The notes beneath the pieces were generated by a model, which had not been told where the DNA came from, made no database searches, and saw only the letters and a list, made by a program, of their open reading frames with translations. DNA of 31,119 nucleotides, from IMG/VR virus record IMGVR_UViG_3300025655_000180, positions 1-31,119 of that record; one strand, written 5' to 3'. This document shows, piece by piece, positions 6,240 through 12,650 of this stretch (position 1 is its first letter; the number at the start of each line of letters is the position of its first letter). The translations under genes were made by a program, and so were the position numbers. Source of the DNA: a virus.

Positions 6240-6267
6240 AAACCGCTGCATTTGTGGCGGTTTTTTG
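6240..6267 (+). terminator. Rho-independent terminator
   Basis: AAACCGC (6240-6246) and GCGGTTT (6257-6263) form a seven-pair stem with a ten-base loop, and the T-run reaches 6266. It closes the GIY-YIG operon. Confidence 0.85.
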
Positions 6268-6309
6268 CTTTCCCGAAAAAAAAAACTTCAACTATTTTAA
6301 TAAAAGGTA

Positions 6310-6337
6310 TTACAATTAATCTAATTATAGGTATACT
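6310..6337 (+). promoter_or_regulatory. Candidate promoter for the small-gene block
   Basis: TTACAA (6310-6315), a 16-base spacer and TATACT (6332-6337) predict a start near 6344. It sits between the terminator at 6240 and the gene at 6373, in an AT-rich stretch, so it is well placed to restart transcription. Confidence 0.5.
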
Positions 6338-6372
6338 GAAAATATAGGAAACAAAAACGAAAGGTAAACGAG

Positions 6373-6582
6373 ATGGAAAAGCATGAAACAGTTTTAGTAA
6401 ATGAATTAGGAGATAGACTTGGAACTTTTGGGACTGAACTAGGTTTTTGGTTTACAAGAAACGGAAGAAAGAAATTTGAAAGTAAATTAAAGTTCGATAA
6501 TTTCGCAGATGTAAACAAAGCTTTAGCCAAGTGCATTAAAGCTAAAAAAATATTTAATGAAGATTTAAGAGTTGAAATTTAA
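6373..6582 (+). CDS. Small unknown protein with AACGAAAGGTAAACGAG leader
   Basis: The 69-residue product starts MEKHETVLVNELGDRL and is basic and mixed alpha/beta in appearance, ending DLRVEI. It is not recognised. Its ribosome site is AAAGGTAA in a leader nearly identical to that of the next gene. The later half (FDNFADVNKALAKCIKAKK) resembles the end of the 6654 product (FDTLLQAYQRAKRLLK), so the two may be distant paralogues. A role in takeover or regulation is possible from position but is not shown. Confidence 0.6.
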   Translation: MEKHETVLVNELGDRLGTFGTELGFWFTRNGRKKFESKLKFDNFADVNKALAKCIKAKKIFNEDLRVEI

Positions 6583-6626
6583 GCAAAAGCCCTGAGCAAG
6601 GCTGAAAACTGCTCAAAAAACACTAA

Positions 6627-6648
6627 ACGAAAGGTAAACGAAAGGTAA
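6627..6648 (+). repeat. Tandem 11-bp duplication of the ribosome-binding cassette
   Basis: ACGAAAGGTAA occurs twice head to tail (6627-6637, 6638-6648), then ACGAGATGG begins the next gene. The single-copy form lies before the gene at 6373, and shorter versions precede the gene at 6876 and the leftward recT gene. The first copy lies about 20 bases from the ATG, too far to act as an ordinary ribosome site. Confidence 0.85.
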
Positions 6649-6653
6649 ACGAG

Positions 6654-6857
6654 ATGGTAATTAAAAAAGACATTAATTCAGTCGGGCAAGTAAGTGCAAC
6701 AATTGACCTGAGCCCGAAGGTTCAGGTATGGCACTTTAGAACTGGTACTCATAGTACCAATATGGTGCTCTGGAAACAGAGTGACCATGTAATCAAATAT
6801 AGATTTGATACGCTGTTACAGGCGTATCAAAGAGCTAAAAGGCTCTTAAAATATTAG
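6654..6857 (+). CDS. Small unknown protein, possible paralogue of its neighbour
   Basis: The 67-residue product begins MVIKKDINSVGQVSATIDL, has beta-like segments with aromatic residues (KVQVWHFRTGTHSTNMVLW) and ends in a basic helix (AYQRAKRLLKY). It is unrecognised. It is preceded by the duplicated ACGAAAGGTAA cassette and by an imperfect hairpin (TGAGCA/TGCTCA, within 6597-6625). The shared leader and the weak similarity at the C-terminus suggest that it and the gene at 6373 arose by cassette duplication. Confidence 0.6.
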   Translation: MVIKKDINSVGQVSATIDLSPKVQVWHFRTGTHSTNMVLWKQSDHVIKYRFDTLLQAYQRAKRLLKY

Positions 6858-6875
6858 GAAACGAAAGGTAAATAT

Positions 6876-7061
6876 ATGGAAAAACGAAAAGTAGGTAGGC
6901 CCAAGGGGTCTACCAAGCCCGACAGCAGAAAGGCGTATTTGACGATACGCCTAACAGATGAGGAAAAGCGCAAAATTAAACAAGAAGCCGAAAATCTCGG
7001 CGTTCCGATTATCGACGTTTTTATGATGTTCTTGAAGTTCTACAAAGAGCATCAAAAGTAA
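6876..7061 (+). CDS. Ribbon-helix-helix DNA-binding protein with GRPKGS tail
   Basis: The 61-residue product starts MEKRKVGRPKGSTKP, an AT-hook-like basic arm, and continues YLTIRLTDEEKRKIKQEAENLGVPI, a strand followed by two helices typical of Arc/MetJ-type ribbon-helix-helix repressors. Dimers of this family insert a beta strand into the major groove. It shares the AAAGGTAA ribosome cassette with its upstream neighbours and is followed by a terminator. It resembles the shorter product at 7180 in the LTxxEKRxIK region. A transcription-repressor role is inferred from family. Confidence 0.75.
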   Translation: MEKRKVGRPKGSTKPDSRKAYLTIRLTDEEKRKIKQEAENLGVPIIDVFMMFLKFYKEHQK

Positions 7062-7074
7062 AAAACACCCCCTC

Positions 7075-7102
7075 AGCCCACTGTAAAAGGTGGGTTTTTT
7101 TT
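7075..7102 (+). terminator. Rho-independent terminator
   Basis: CCCAC (7077-7081) and GTGGG (7090-7094) pair around an eight-base loop, and eight T follow at 7095-7102. It ends the unit containing the first ribbon-helix-helix gene. Confidence 0.85.
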
Positions 7103-7150
7103 ATCGCTACCACATATGTTAAAATAGATTCTTTCAAAAAAAATTCTCCA

Positions 7151-7172
7151 TCGTGTTACATCGTGTTACAAT
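7151..7172 (+). promoter_or_regulatory. Promoter overlapped by tandem GTTACA operators
   Basis: TCGTGTTACA occurs twice head to tail (7151-7160, 7161-7170). The second copy runs into TG-T-TACAAT (7164-7172), a good extended -10 box, so the motif and promoter overlap. A start about seven bases on would coincide with the ATG at 7180. The ten-base period puts both copies on one face of the helix. An alternative extended -10, TG-T-TAAAAT, lies at 7117-7125 and would give a leadered transcript. Confidence 0.5.
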
Positions 7173-7179
7173 CTTCGGC

Positions 7180-7320
7180 ATGGAACGAGAAGCCCCAAAA
7201 AATTCATTTTTGCAGTGCAGAGTAACAGAAGCCGAAAAGCGCAGAATTAAAGAATTTTGCAAGATTCACCGGTTAAGTATTGCGGAGCTTCTACTTGAGG
7301 CGGTCAGAAATGGGCGTTAA
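7180..7320 (+). CDS. Short ribbon-helix-helix protein, probable regulator
   Basis: I translated this 46-residue product: it starts MEREAPKNSFLQCRVTEAEK and ends EAVRNGR. The FLQCRVTEAEKRRIKEF stretch followed by an HRLSIAELLLEAV helix matches a ribbon-helix-helix fold. It aligns with the longer product at 6876 but lacks the GRPKGS arm. No clear ribosome site precedes it, and the extended -10 at 7164-7172 ends seven bases before the ATG, so translation could be leaderless. Its upstream tandem GTTACA repeats match the intergenic origin cluster, so it is the best local candidate for the protein that binds them. The next gene overlaps its end by 11 bases. Confidence 0.65.
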   Translation: MEREAPKNSFLQCRVTEAEKRRIKEFCKIHRLSIAELLLEAVRNGR

Positions 7321-8131
7321 GAATCAAAAGTTTATACGAATTCCAGAAAGCACCGAATACATTAACGAGCGTGGAGCGATACGTTTCGAAGATGGCCGGA
7401 TAATTGTAAGAGATTACAGCGACAGCCAGAAAACCATCGCCTGGACAACTGACACAGCCACAGAAGACGAAAGACTAGAACAAAATGAGATTTTCAAAGT
7501 TACTCAAGCGCAGGTAACAGCAGGAACGATCAATCTAAGTTATGACGTAGCAAGCGCAGCCAATGTGCGCATACATCAAATAGGATCAATACCTTTGATA
7601 AACGCTTCAGTCAACGAAAGCTTTTTTAGTGGCGGTAATTTCTCACCCGATAAGCCAGATTTTAGGGCGACAGATCAATCAGACTCGATAACGATTAGAG
7701 CGTCAGATCTATCGACTAACATAAGCGTCGATGACGTAATAGAAGTGCGTTACGATATCTACACAGATACGAACAATAAGATACGCCAGGTTATAAACCA
7801 AACACCGGCCGTTGAACTTGTGACGATTACAAACACACATATAACACAAGGTTACTTTGTTTTATCCTCTCAACCTTCCGCACCTGATTTAGTCGAAATT
7901 TTTCATCTGGGAGGTATTGAGCAAATTAACAGATCCGCTTTCTCGACCGTTGAATTAGATCTTTTGCCAGATTTACCAGATTTTGCAGTTGCTGATGCGA
8001 ACGCCGACGAGCCCAAAGCAATCTACATTCGAGGATTAGATTTTTCAGAATCAAATGATTTAGACCTTTCAAACAAAATTTCTGGTAACATAGATACCGG
8101 AGACACTTTTATTATTTTCTACCGCAGTTAA
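7310..8131 (+). CDS. Putative virion surface protein with two repeated beta domains
   Basis: The 273-residue product is unrecognised. After a short N-terminal segment it has two similar units, about residues 60-149 and 168-273. Each opens with E-x-F/V-x-V/I-T (EIFKVTQAQVTAGTI; ELVTITNTHITQGYF) and closes in a GD/DD-x-hydrophobic-xx-Y strand (DDVIEVRYDI; GDTFIIFYRS). The units resemble the C-terminus of the next gene product and the first half of the 9462 product. I chose the ATG at 7310 because it has a GAGG ribosome site nine bases upstream and removes a long overlap with the preceding gene. Beta-rich content and location suggest a structural protein, such as a decoration or fibre-base protein. 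Confidence 0.6.
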   Translation: MGVKNQKFIRIPESTEYINERGAIRFEDGRIIVRDYSDSQKTIAWTTDTATEDERLEQNEIFKVTQAQVTAGTINLSYDVASAANVRIHQIGSIPLINASVNESFFSGGNFSPDKPDFRATDQSDSITIRASDLSTNISVDDVIEVRYDIYTDTNNKIRQVINQTPAVELVTITNTHITQGYFVLSSQPSAPDLVEIFHLGGIEQINRSAFSTVELDLLPDLPDFAVADANADEPKAIYIRGLDFSESNDLDLSNKISGNIDTGDTFIIFYRS

Positions 8132-8153
8132 AGCGGTAAAGGAGAAAAAAAAG

Positions 8154-9389
8154 ATGGCTCGATTGATTAAAACCGCTTTTTTAGAAGATGATGTTATTAA
8201 TTCAGCGAAACTCGCTGATGGTGCGGTAGTTGCAGCAGCTCTTGGATCTGGTGCAGTAGTAGAAGCAAAAATTGGTTCCGGCGCAGTTACTAACGCTAAA
8301 CTTGGTGCTGACGCTGTAAATGGCGATAAAATCGCTGATGATTCGATTGATTCCGAGCATTTGGTCGATGGCAGCATTGACAATGCTCACCTATCCGCTG
8401 ATTCAGTTTCAGCCGACAAATTAAAAATCGCTTACGGTGATTCTGTACGATTTGTAAATTCTGCCGGTTCGGTTGTAGGTCTTTCAATCGATAGTGATGG
8501 AGATCTAGTAGGCCCAGACACCAACAAGGTTGCTAGCCAGTCTTATGTAAGTACTGCTATCTCAAATCTCGTGAATGGAGCGCCTGGAATTCTTGATACT
8601 TTAGACGAAATTGCGCAAAGTATCGGCGACGATGCAAATTTTGCGACAACAGTAGCGAATTTAGTAAATTCTGTGGAGAGTTCGGCAGGGCTTAACAGCG
8701 ATGGATCATATACTAGCCCAGGAGGGACTTATCTAGGTTCCGAAACTACCTTAAAAGGTGGATTATCTACTTTAGATTCAAGCCTTTCAAGTGCTGTCAC
8801 TTCGTTGACTAGTTCAATATCAAGTAATGTTAGCAGCCTTGAAGGTAAGATCAATACTGTTGAAGCCTCTGTTGGTTTAGCTGCTGACGGTTCATATACT
8901 GCTTTCAGCGGTTCGAACTACATGGATACAGCTACTAGCATCACTGGAGCTTTAGAAGATCTAGATGCTCAAGCAGCAACTAATGCCGGTGGAATCACAA
9001 GTCTCAACAGCTCTGTAACTAGCATAAACAGCAGCATCACTAGCATCAACAGCGATATATCGACTGTTGAAGGTAAAGCCGACAGAGCTTTAGCTGTTGT
9101 ACCAAAGCAGGACGTGATTGTGATCTCCGCTGATGACATCACTAATAGCACTGTATCCTTTGATCTGAATTTCTTGGCAAGATGGCATGATCGTGTTGTC
9201 GTTCAATATGGTAACTTGATTCTAGTGCCTGGTGCTTCTTACGATTTTCAAGTAAGCAGCGATGCGACTAATCAAGATACAACTATCACTCTTTCAAGTG
9301 ATTACGCACAAGCCGGAGGCAAGCCTTTATCACAGGGTGATGTTCTCGTCGTTCGTTACGATTATGACAGCAGCTTTACTTACGCTTAA
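8154..9389 (+). CDS. Fibre-like structural protein with DGAV repeats and coiled coil
   Basis: The 411-residue product has a fibrous architecture. Residues about 10-90 hold roughly ten-residue repeats (LADGAVVAAALGSGAVVEAK; AVTNAKLGADAVNGDK), as in phage fibre shafts. A block with LDTLDEIAQSIGDDANFATT follows, a signature often found in marine phage fibres. Next is a Ser/Asn-rich segment (LNSSVTSINSSITSINSD) with coiled-coil periodicity, and the C-terminal domain (about 318-408) ends in GDVLVVRYDYDSS, like the 7310 and 9462 products. It starts with a strong AAAGGAG site. It is probably a trimeric virion appendage; lying upstream of terminase is unusual. A terminator follows. Confidence 0.75.
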   Translation: MARLIKTAFLEDDVINSAKLADGAVVAAALGSGAVVEAKIGSGAVTNAKLGADAVNGDKIADDSIDSEHLVDGSIDNAHLSADSVSADKLKIAYGDSVRFVNSAGSVVGLSIDSDGDLVGPDTNKVASQSYVSTAISNLVNGAPGILDTLDEIAQSIGDDANFATTVANLVNSVESSAGLNSDGSYTSPGGTYLGSETTLKGGLSTLDSSLSSAVTSLTSSISSNVSSLEGKINTVEASVGLAADGSYTAFSGSNYMDTATSITGALEDLDAQAATNAGGITSLNSSVTSINSSITSINSDISTVEGKADRALAVVPKQDVIVISADDITNSTVSFDLNFLARWHDRVVVQYGNLILVPGASYDFQVSSDATNQDTTITLSSDYAQAGGKPLSQGDVLVVRYDYDSSFTYA

Positions 9390-9416
9390 GTTTTAGTTCT
9401 ATCTAACGATAGTTAG

Positions 9417-9441
9417 GGCAGTCTTCGGACTGCCTTTTTTT
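9417..9441 (+). terminator. Rho-independent terminator with TTCG loop
   Basis: GGCAGTC (9417-9423), loop TTCG, and GACTGCC (9428-9434) form a perfect seven-pair stem, and seven T follow at 9435-9441. It separates the fibre-like gene from the late structural run. Confidence 0.95.
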
Positions 9442-9446
9442 ATTTC

Positions 9447-9455
9447 TGGTATAAT
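9447..9455 (+). promoter_or_regulatory. Extended -10 promoter, probably giving a leaderless transcript
   Basis: TG-G-TATAAT is a perfect extended -10 box. The ATG of the next gene begins seven bases after the final T, at the expected transcription start, and there is no ribosome site. It follows a terminator directly, so it is well placed to drive the late structural genes. No good -35 is present, which is normal for extended -10 promoters. Confidence 0.6.
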
Positions 9456-9461
9456 TAAATT

Positions 9462-10055
9462 ATGGCTATTTTTGCATCAAAAATTTCTGGGGAATTCAGA
9501 GAGTTGACGATAACTCAACAGACTGATACTTTTACGCTCGACTCTCAAACAATAGCAGACGGAAAAGTTCAACTCACAGCACAGCCCAGAGAAGACAAAA
9601 AAGTCAGGGCTTGGATTCAGACAAGCTCAGGTAATCTTTACCCAGAATTGCAAAACTACCATCTGATAGCCACAGGTGCGGATTTTGATATAATTGAACA
9701 GAACGAAAATTATTTTTTTCGTTTCGATGCAGAAACGCTAACCAGTACAATGCCTTCGGCAGGTAGTACCCTGACAGTTTTTTACGAGTTTGAAACTCAA
9801 GGTGATGAAGTGATAACAGATCCACAAGAAATAGCACAAGCCGTCTGGCAGACAAGTATTGCGAGTCAGTACGCATCTGAAATAATGCGCCGAATCTATC
9901 AGATAAATTCTGGAGCATGGAAGCTTGACGCAGAAACAAGAAGGCTCAAGTTTTACGACTCCGACGGCACGACCGTATTATTTGAATTTGACATGCTTGA
10001 TGCACAAGGTAATCCAACAGTCAGCAGCGTATTCGAAAGAAGGCCAAGAACATGA
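9462..10055 (+). CDS. Putative virion protein with shared beta domain
   Basis: The 197-residue product has an N-terminal beta domain (about 17-113) that ends in STLTVFYEFETQ, resembling the repeated unit in the products at 7310 and 8154. Its C-terminal part (WKLDAETRRLKFYDSDG, then FEFDMLDAQGNP) matches a recurring element in phage tail and head accessory proteins that describes a W-x-L-D strand pair followed by D-x-DG. The function is unknown. The ATG has no ribosome site but lies at the predicted transcription start, so leaderless translation is likely. It overlaps the next start as ATGA. Confidence 0.65.
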   Translation: MAIFASKISGEFRELTITQQTDTFTLDSQTIADGKVQLTAQPREDKKVRAWIQTSSGNLYPELQNYHLIATGADFDIIEQNENYFFRFDAETLTSTMPSAGSTLTVFYEFETQGDEVITDPQEIAQAVWQTSIASQYASEIMRRIYQINSGAWKLDAETRRLKFYDSDGTTVLFEFDMLDAQGNPTVSSVFERRPRT

Positions 10056-10204
10056 GCATAATGACGCTTGGATTAGGCCAAGGCTTTGCAGTCGGGGATA
10101 CTCTTACGATACAATTTACAGAAACCGAACAAGTGTTAGAGGTTAGCACTGAGTTGATACTTGCTGAAATCACGAACGACACAATAACCCTGGAGCTAGA
10201 CTAA
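10052..10204 (+). CDS. 50-residue beta-rich protein, unknown
   Basis: I translated this short gene. The product begins MSIMTLGLGQGFAVGDTLTI and ends ITLELD. It is acidic and entirely beta-like, with a GD-x-L-x-I turn, as in small oligomeric phage assembly proteins. Its ATG overlaps the stop of the previous gene by four bases, and the next ATG starts one base after its stop. This compact packing supports translation. I recognise no family. Confidence 0.6.
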   Translation: MSIMTLGLGQGFAVGDTLTIQFTETEQVLEVSTELILAEITNDTITLELD

Positions 10205-10205
10205 A

Positions 10206-10535
10206 ATGAGCTACGACTATGAAATAATAGAAGGCGATAATTTGCCATTAATAAAAGTCAAAGTGTCGAGCTATTCGACGCTCGATGAAAACTGGGTAGC
10301 TAAGCTCTACGTGACAAAAGCAAGTGATCCAGATACGCACCTTATAACTAAAAACTCATTAAATAAAGACTCAGCCAACGAGTATTTCGAGGCGTTTTTG
10401 ACTCCTGCCGAGACTACAAGTTTAGGAGATGGACAATACAATTTAATTATACAAGTCACTAACGCCGTTTTAACTCCGGTTGAATTTAAGCTTACAAGCA
10501 AAAAGACATTAAAAATTAATCCTAGTTTGGTGTAA
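10206..10535 (+). CDS. Beta-sandwich-like structural protein, unknown
   Basis: The 109-residue product starts MSYDYEIIEGDNLPLIKVKV and looks like an immunoglobulin-like or BppU-N-type domain: alternating strands, with a GDGQYNLIIQVTN segment near the end. Domains like this provide contacts in baseplates and capsid decoration. It follows the 10052 gene by one base and precedes the small basic protein gene, so it belongs to the late operon. There is no cysteine pair, signal or membrane segment. Family assignment is by general appearance only. Confidence 0.55.
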   Translation: MSYDYEIIEGDNLPLIKVKVSSYSTLDENWVAKLYVTKASDPDTHLITKNSLNKDSANEYFEAFLTPAETTSLGDGQYNLIIQVTNAVLTPVEFKLTSKKTLKINPSLV

Positions 10536-10537
10536 TT

Positions 10538-10831
10538 ATGGCAGTTCCAAAGCGTGTTAAAAATCTTATCGAAAAACATAATCTAAAAGGTGTAAACAAG
10601 CCAAAGCGAACACCGCAGCATAAATCAAAAAGTCATATAGTGCTTGCAAAAGAAGGCGAACAATACAAGCTTATTCGATTCGGGCAACAAGGCGCAAAGA
10701 CAAAACCACCGAGAGCAGGAGAGAGCGAAGCCGACAAAGCAAAGCGCAAAAGTTTTAAGGCTCGACACGCAAAGAATATTAAAAAAGGTAAGATGTCGGC
10801 TGTATATTGGTCGGATAAGGTGAAGTGGTGA
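10538..10831 (+). CDS. Conserved small basic phage protein
   Basis: The 97-residue product is highly basic (pI well above 9 by inspection). It contains the stretches SHIVLAKEGEQYKLIRFGQQG and FKARHAKNIKKGKMSAVYW. Both match a conserved small phage protein, seen in many tailed phages near packaging genes and usually left without a function. The basic charge suggests nucleic acid binding. It starts two bases after the preceding stop and is followed by an even smaller basic gene. It is a confident gene with unknown role. Confidence 0.8.
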   Translation: MAVPKRVKNLIEKHNLKGVNKPKRTPQHKSKSHIVLAKEGEQYKLIRFGQQGAKTKPPRAGESEADKAKRKSFKARHAKNIKKGKMSAVYWSDKVKW

Positions 10832-10839
10832 GGTAAGTT

Positions 10840-10968
10840 ATGCCAGTGAAAAAAACTAAGGGCGGTTACAAATACGGAGAAAAAGGCAAGACGTACAAGA
10901 GCCGAGCTAAAGCAGTTAAGCAGGGTAAAGCTATCAAAGCATCGGGATATAAGCGAAAGAAGAAATAA
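10840..10968 (+). CDS. 42-residue lysine-rich protein
   Basis: This small gene lies between the previous stop and the small terminase gene. The product starts MPVKKTKGGYKYGEKGK and ends KRKKK, with a central repeat-like SRAKAVKQGKAIKASGY. It resembles short basic peptides that many phages encode near terminase. More than a third of its residues are Lys or Arg, so DNA or RNA binding is plausible. The ATG has AGGTAAG nearby (ribosome site within the preceding stop region). Function is not known. Confidence 0.7.
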   Translation: MPVKKTKGGYKYGEKGKTYKSRAKAVKQGKAIKASGYKRKKK

Positions 10969-10992
10969 CTCACATAATTTAACACATAAAAA

Positions 10993-11397
10993 ATGCCAAG
11001 AACTAAACTATTTACAGATGAGCAGTTAGAGCAAGCACTTATGCAGTGCTGCGGTATTCTTTCGACTGCTGCAAAAAAGTTAAAGGTAGATCGTTCGGCT
11101 GTTAGTCAAAGAATCAGTAAAAGCAAAAAGCTACAGGAAGTAGTAAGACGGGCAAAGGCACAAGCCCTTGATTTAGCAGAATCAGAATTACTATTCCGAC
11201 TTAAGGACAGAAAGCATCCGAATACTCAGATGAACGCTATAATGTACTATCTGAATAATCAAGGTGAATCTAGAGGATACACGCCGAACAAAAAGCCCGA
11301 TAGAACAGAGGATACAAGCACCGAAGATCTTAAGCGATTAAGTAATCTATTTCGAAAAGCATACGACGAGAAGCCAAAAAATGAATCGGGCGACTGA
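10993..11397 (+). CDS. terS: Terminase small subunit
   Basis: The 134-residue product has an N-terminal helix-turn-helix (CCGILSTAAKKLKVDRSAVS, about 16-35) for recognising the packaging start site, then helices that form the ring. The C-terminal half has NTQMNAIMYYLNNQGESRGY, the oligomerisation block typical of small terminases (...YLNNQG..RGY). The length is normal. It overlaps the large subunit by 17 bases. The ATG has no clear ribosome site upstream, so expression may be weak or coupled. It hands DNA to TerL. Confidence 0.85.
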   Translation: MPRTKLFTDEQLEQALMQCCGILSTAAKKLKVDRSAVSQRISKSKKLQEVVRRAKAQALDLAESELLFRLKDRKHPNTQMNAIMYYLNNQGESRGYTPNKKPDRTEDTSTEDLKRLSNLFRKAYDEKPKNESGD

Positions 11398-12649
11398 AAA
11401 TATATACAGTCAAAAGGTTATCTATCATCCGGCACAATTTGACCTGTTCAACTCGGATGCTCGATTTATCGTAATAGCTGCCGGACGCAGAAGCGGAAAG
11501 ACTTTCACAGCAAAACGAAAGCTAGTAATGCGAGCACTCGATACGCCAGGGCTTTACTTTTGTTCAGCTCCAACATTCCCACAAGCTAAGGCGATTTTTT
11601 GGGAAGATCTAAAAGCATACTTACCGGACTTTTTGAGAAGCAAAGCACCGAATGAATCAGAATGTAAACTGTTTCTTAAGAATGGCTCAGAGATCCGCAT
11701 TATAGGACTAGACCGACCGGCACGATTCGAGGGTATCCCTTGGACAGGCGGAATAATAGACGAAACTGACGATCTAAAAGAGGAAGCATGGCAAGCGCAT
11801 ATCAGACCTGCACTTGATACGATTGGCCTTAACACTTGGGCTATCTTGTGCGGAGTGCCCGAAGGCAAAGGTTTACTTTTTGAGTTGAGCAAGAAAGCAG
11901 CGACAGACGATAACTGGCAATTTTATCACTGGAAAAGCTCGGAGATCCTAAGCAAGGAAGTAATAGACGCAGCAAGGAGCGACTTATCACCGCTGCAATT
12001 CAGACGAGAGTACGAAGCATCTTGGGAGACTGGATCGAACATTGTTTACAGTGATTACGACTCAATCAAGAATGCAACACACAAGACTATTGATCTAGAA
12101 TTGCCGATACAGTGGGCGCATGATTTCAACTATACGCCACTAAGCTCCTGCATTATCCAAGAACACGATGACGGTAATCATGTAGTCGATGAAATTATAC
12201 TGATTTCCGCAGTAGCAAAAAACGCAGCTCTGGAATTTGTAGACAGATACAAAAACCACAAAACAAAACGCTGTTATATTTTCGGCGACTACTCAGGCAC
12301 AGCAGGAGAGAAACACAATCAAGGCAGTGATTACAAAATAATCGAGCAGATCCTAAGATCAAACGGTTGGAACGTAACAAGACATTGCAAGCCGAATCCG
12401 GCAATTAAGAGTCGGCAAAACTCACTTAGAGCGCAGATCTGTAATAGCTACGGATCTCGGAATTTATACGTAAATGTAAAAAAGTGCCGTTATGTTGACA
12501 ATGGCTTGTCAAAGACTAATCTTATGAAGGGCTCGAGTTATCAAGAAGTCGAGGACGATTACCAACATATAACAACTGCTCTAGGCTATTGGGCTTGGAC
12601 GAGGTATCCTATTCACCAAGGAATAGCAGCGACTCAAAAAGGGTTTTAA
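11381..12649 (+). CDS. terL: Terminase large subunit
   Basis: The 422-residue packaging motor and nuclease is well supported. Walker A is AAGRRSGKTFTA (33-44), Walker B is GGIIDETDDL (about 122-131), and the coupling motif is ILCGVPEG. The C-terminal RNase H-like nuclease shows its acidic residues in order: WAHDFNY, IFGDYSGT and DDYQHITTALGYW. Length and motif order match standard large terminases. It overlaps TerS at the start and is followed after one base by the portal gene. It cuts concatemers and pumps DNA into the prohead through the portal. The class of packaging (cos or headful) cannot be told from this alone. Confidence 0.95.
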   Translation: MNRATENIYSQKVIYHPAQFDLFNSDARFIVIAAGRRSGKTFTAKRKLVMRALDTPGLYFCSAPTFPQAKAIFWEDLKAYLPDFLRSKAPNESECKLFLKNGSEIRIIGLDRPARFEGIPWTGGIIDETDDLKEEAWQAHIRPALDTIGLNTWAILCGVPEGKGLLFELSKKAATDDNWQFYHWKSSEILSKEVIDAARSDLSPLQFRREYEASWETGSNIVYSDYDSIKNATHKTIDLELPIQWAHDFNYTPLSSCIIQEHDDGNHVVDEIILISAVAKNAALEFVDRYKNHKTKRCYIFGDYSGTAGEKHNQGSDYKIIEQILRSNGWNVTRHCKPNPAIKSRQNSLRAQICNSYGSRNLYVNVKKCRYVDNGLSKTNLMKGSSYQEVEDDYQHITTALGYWAWTRYPIHQGIAATQKGF

Positions 12650-12650
12650 T

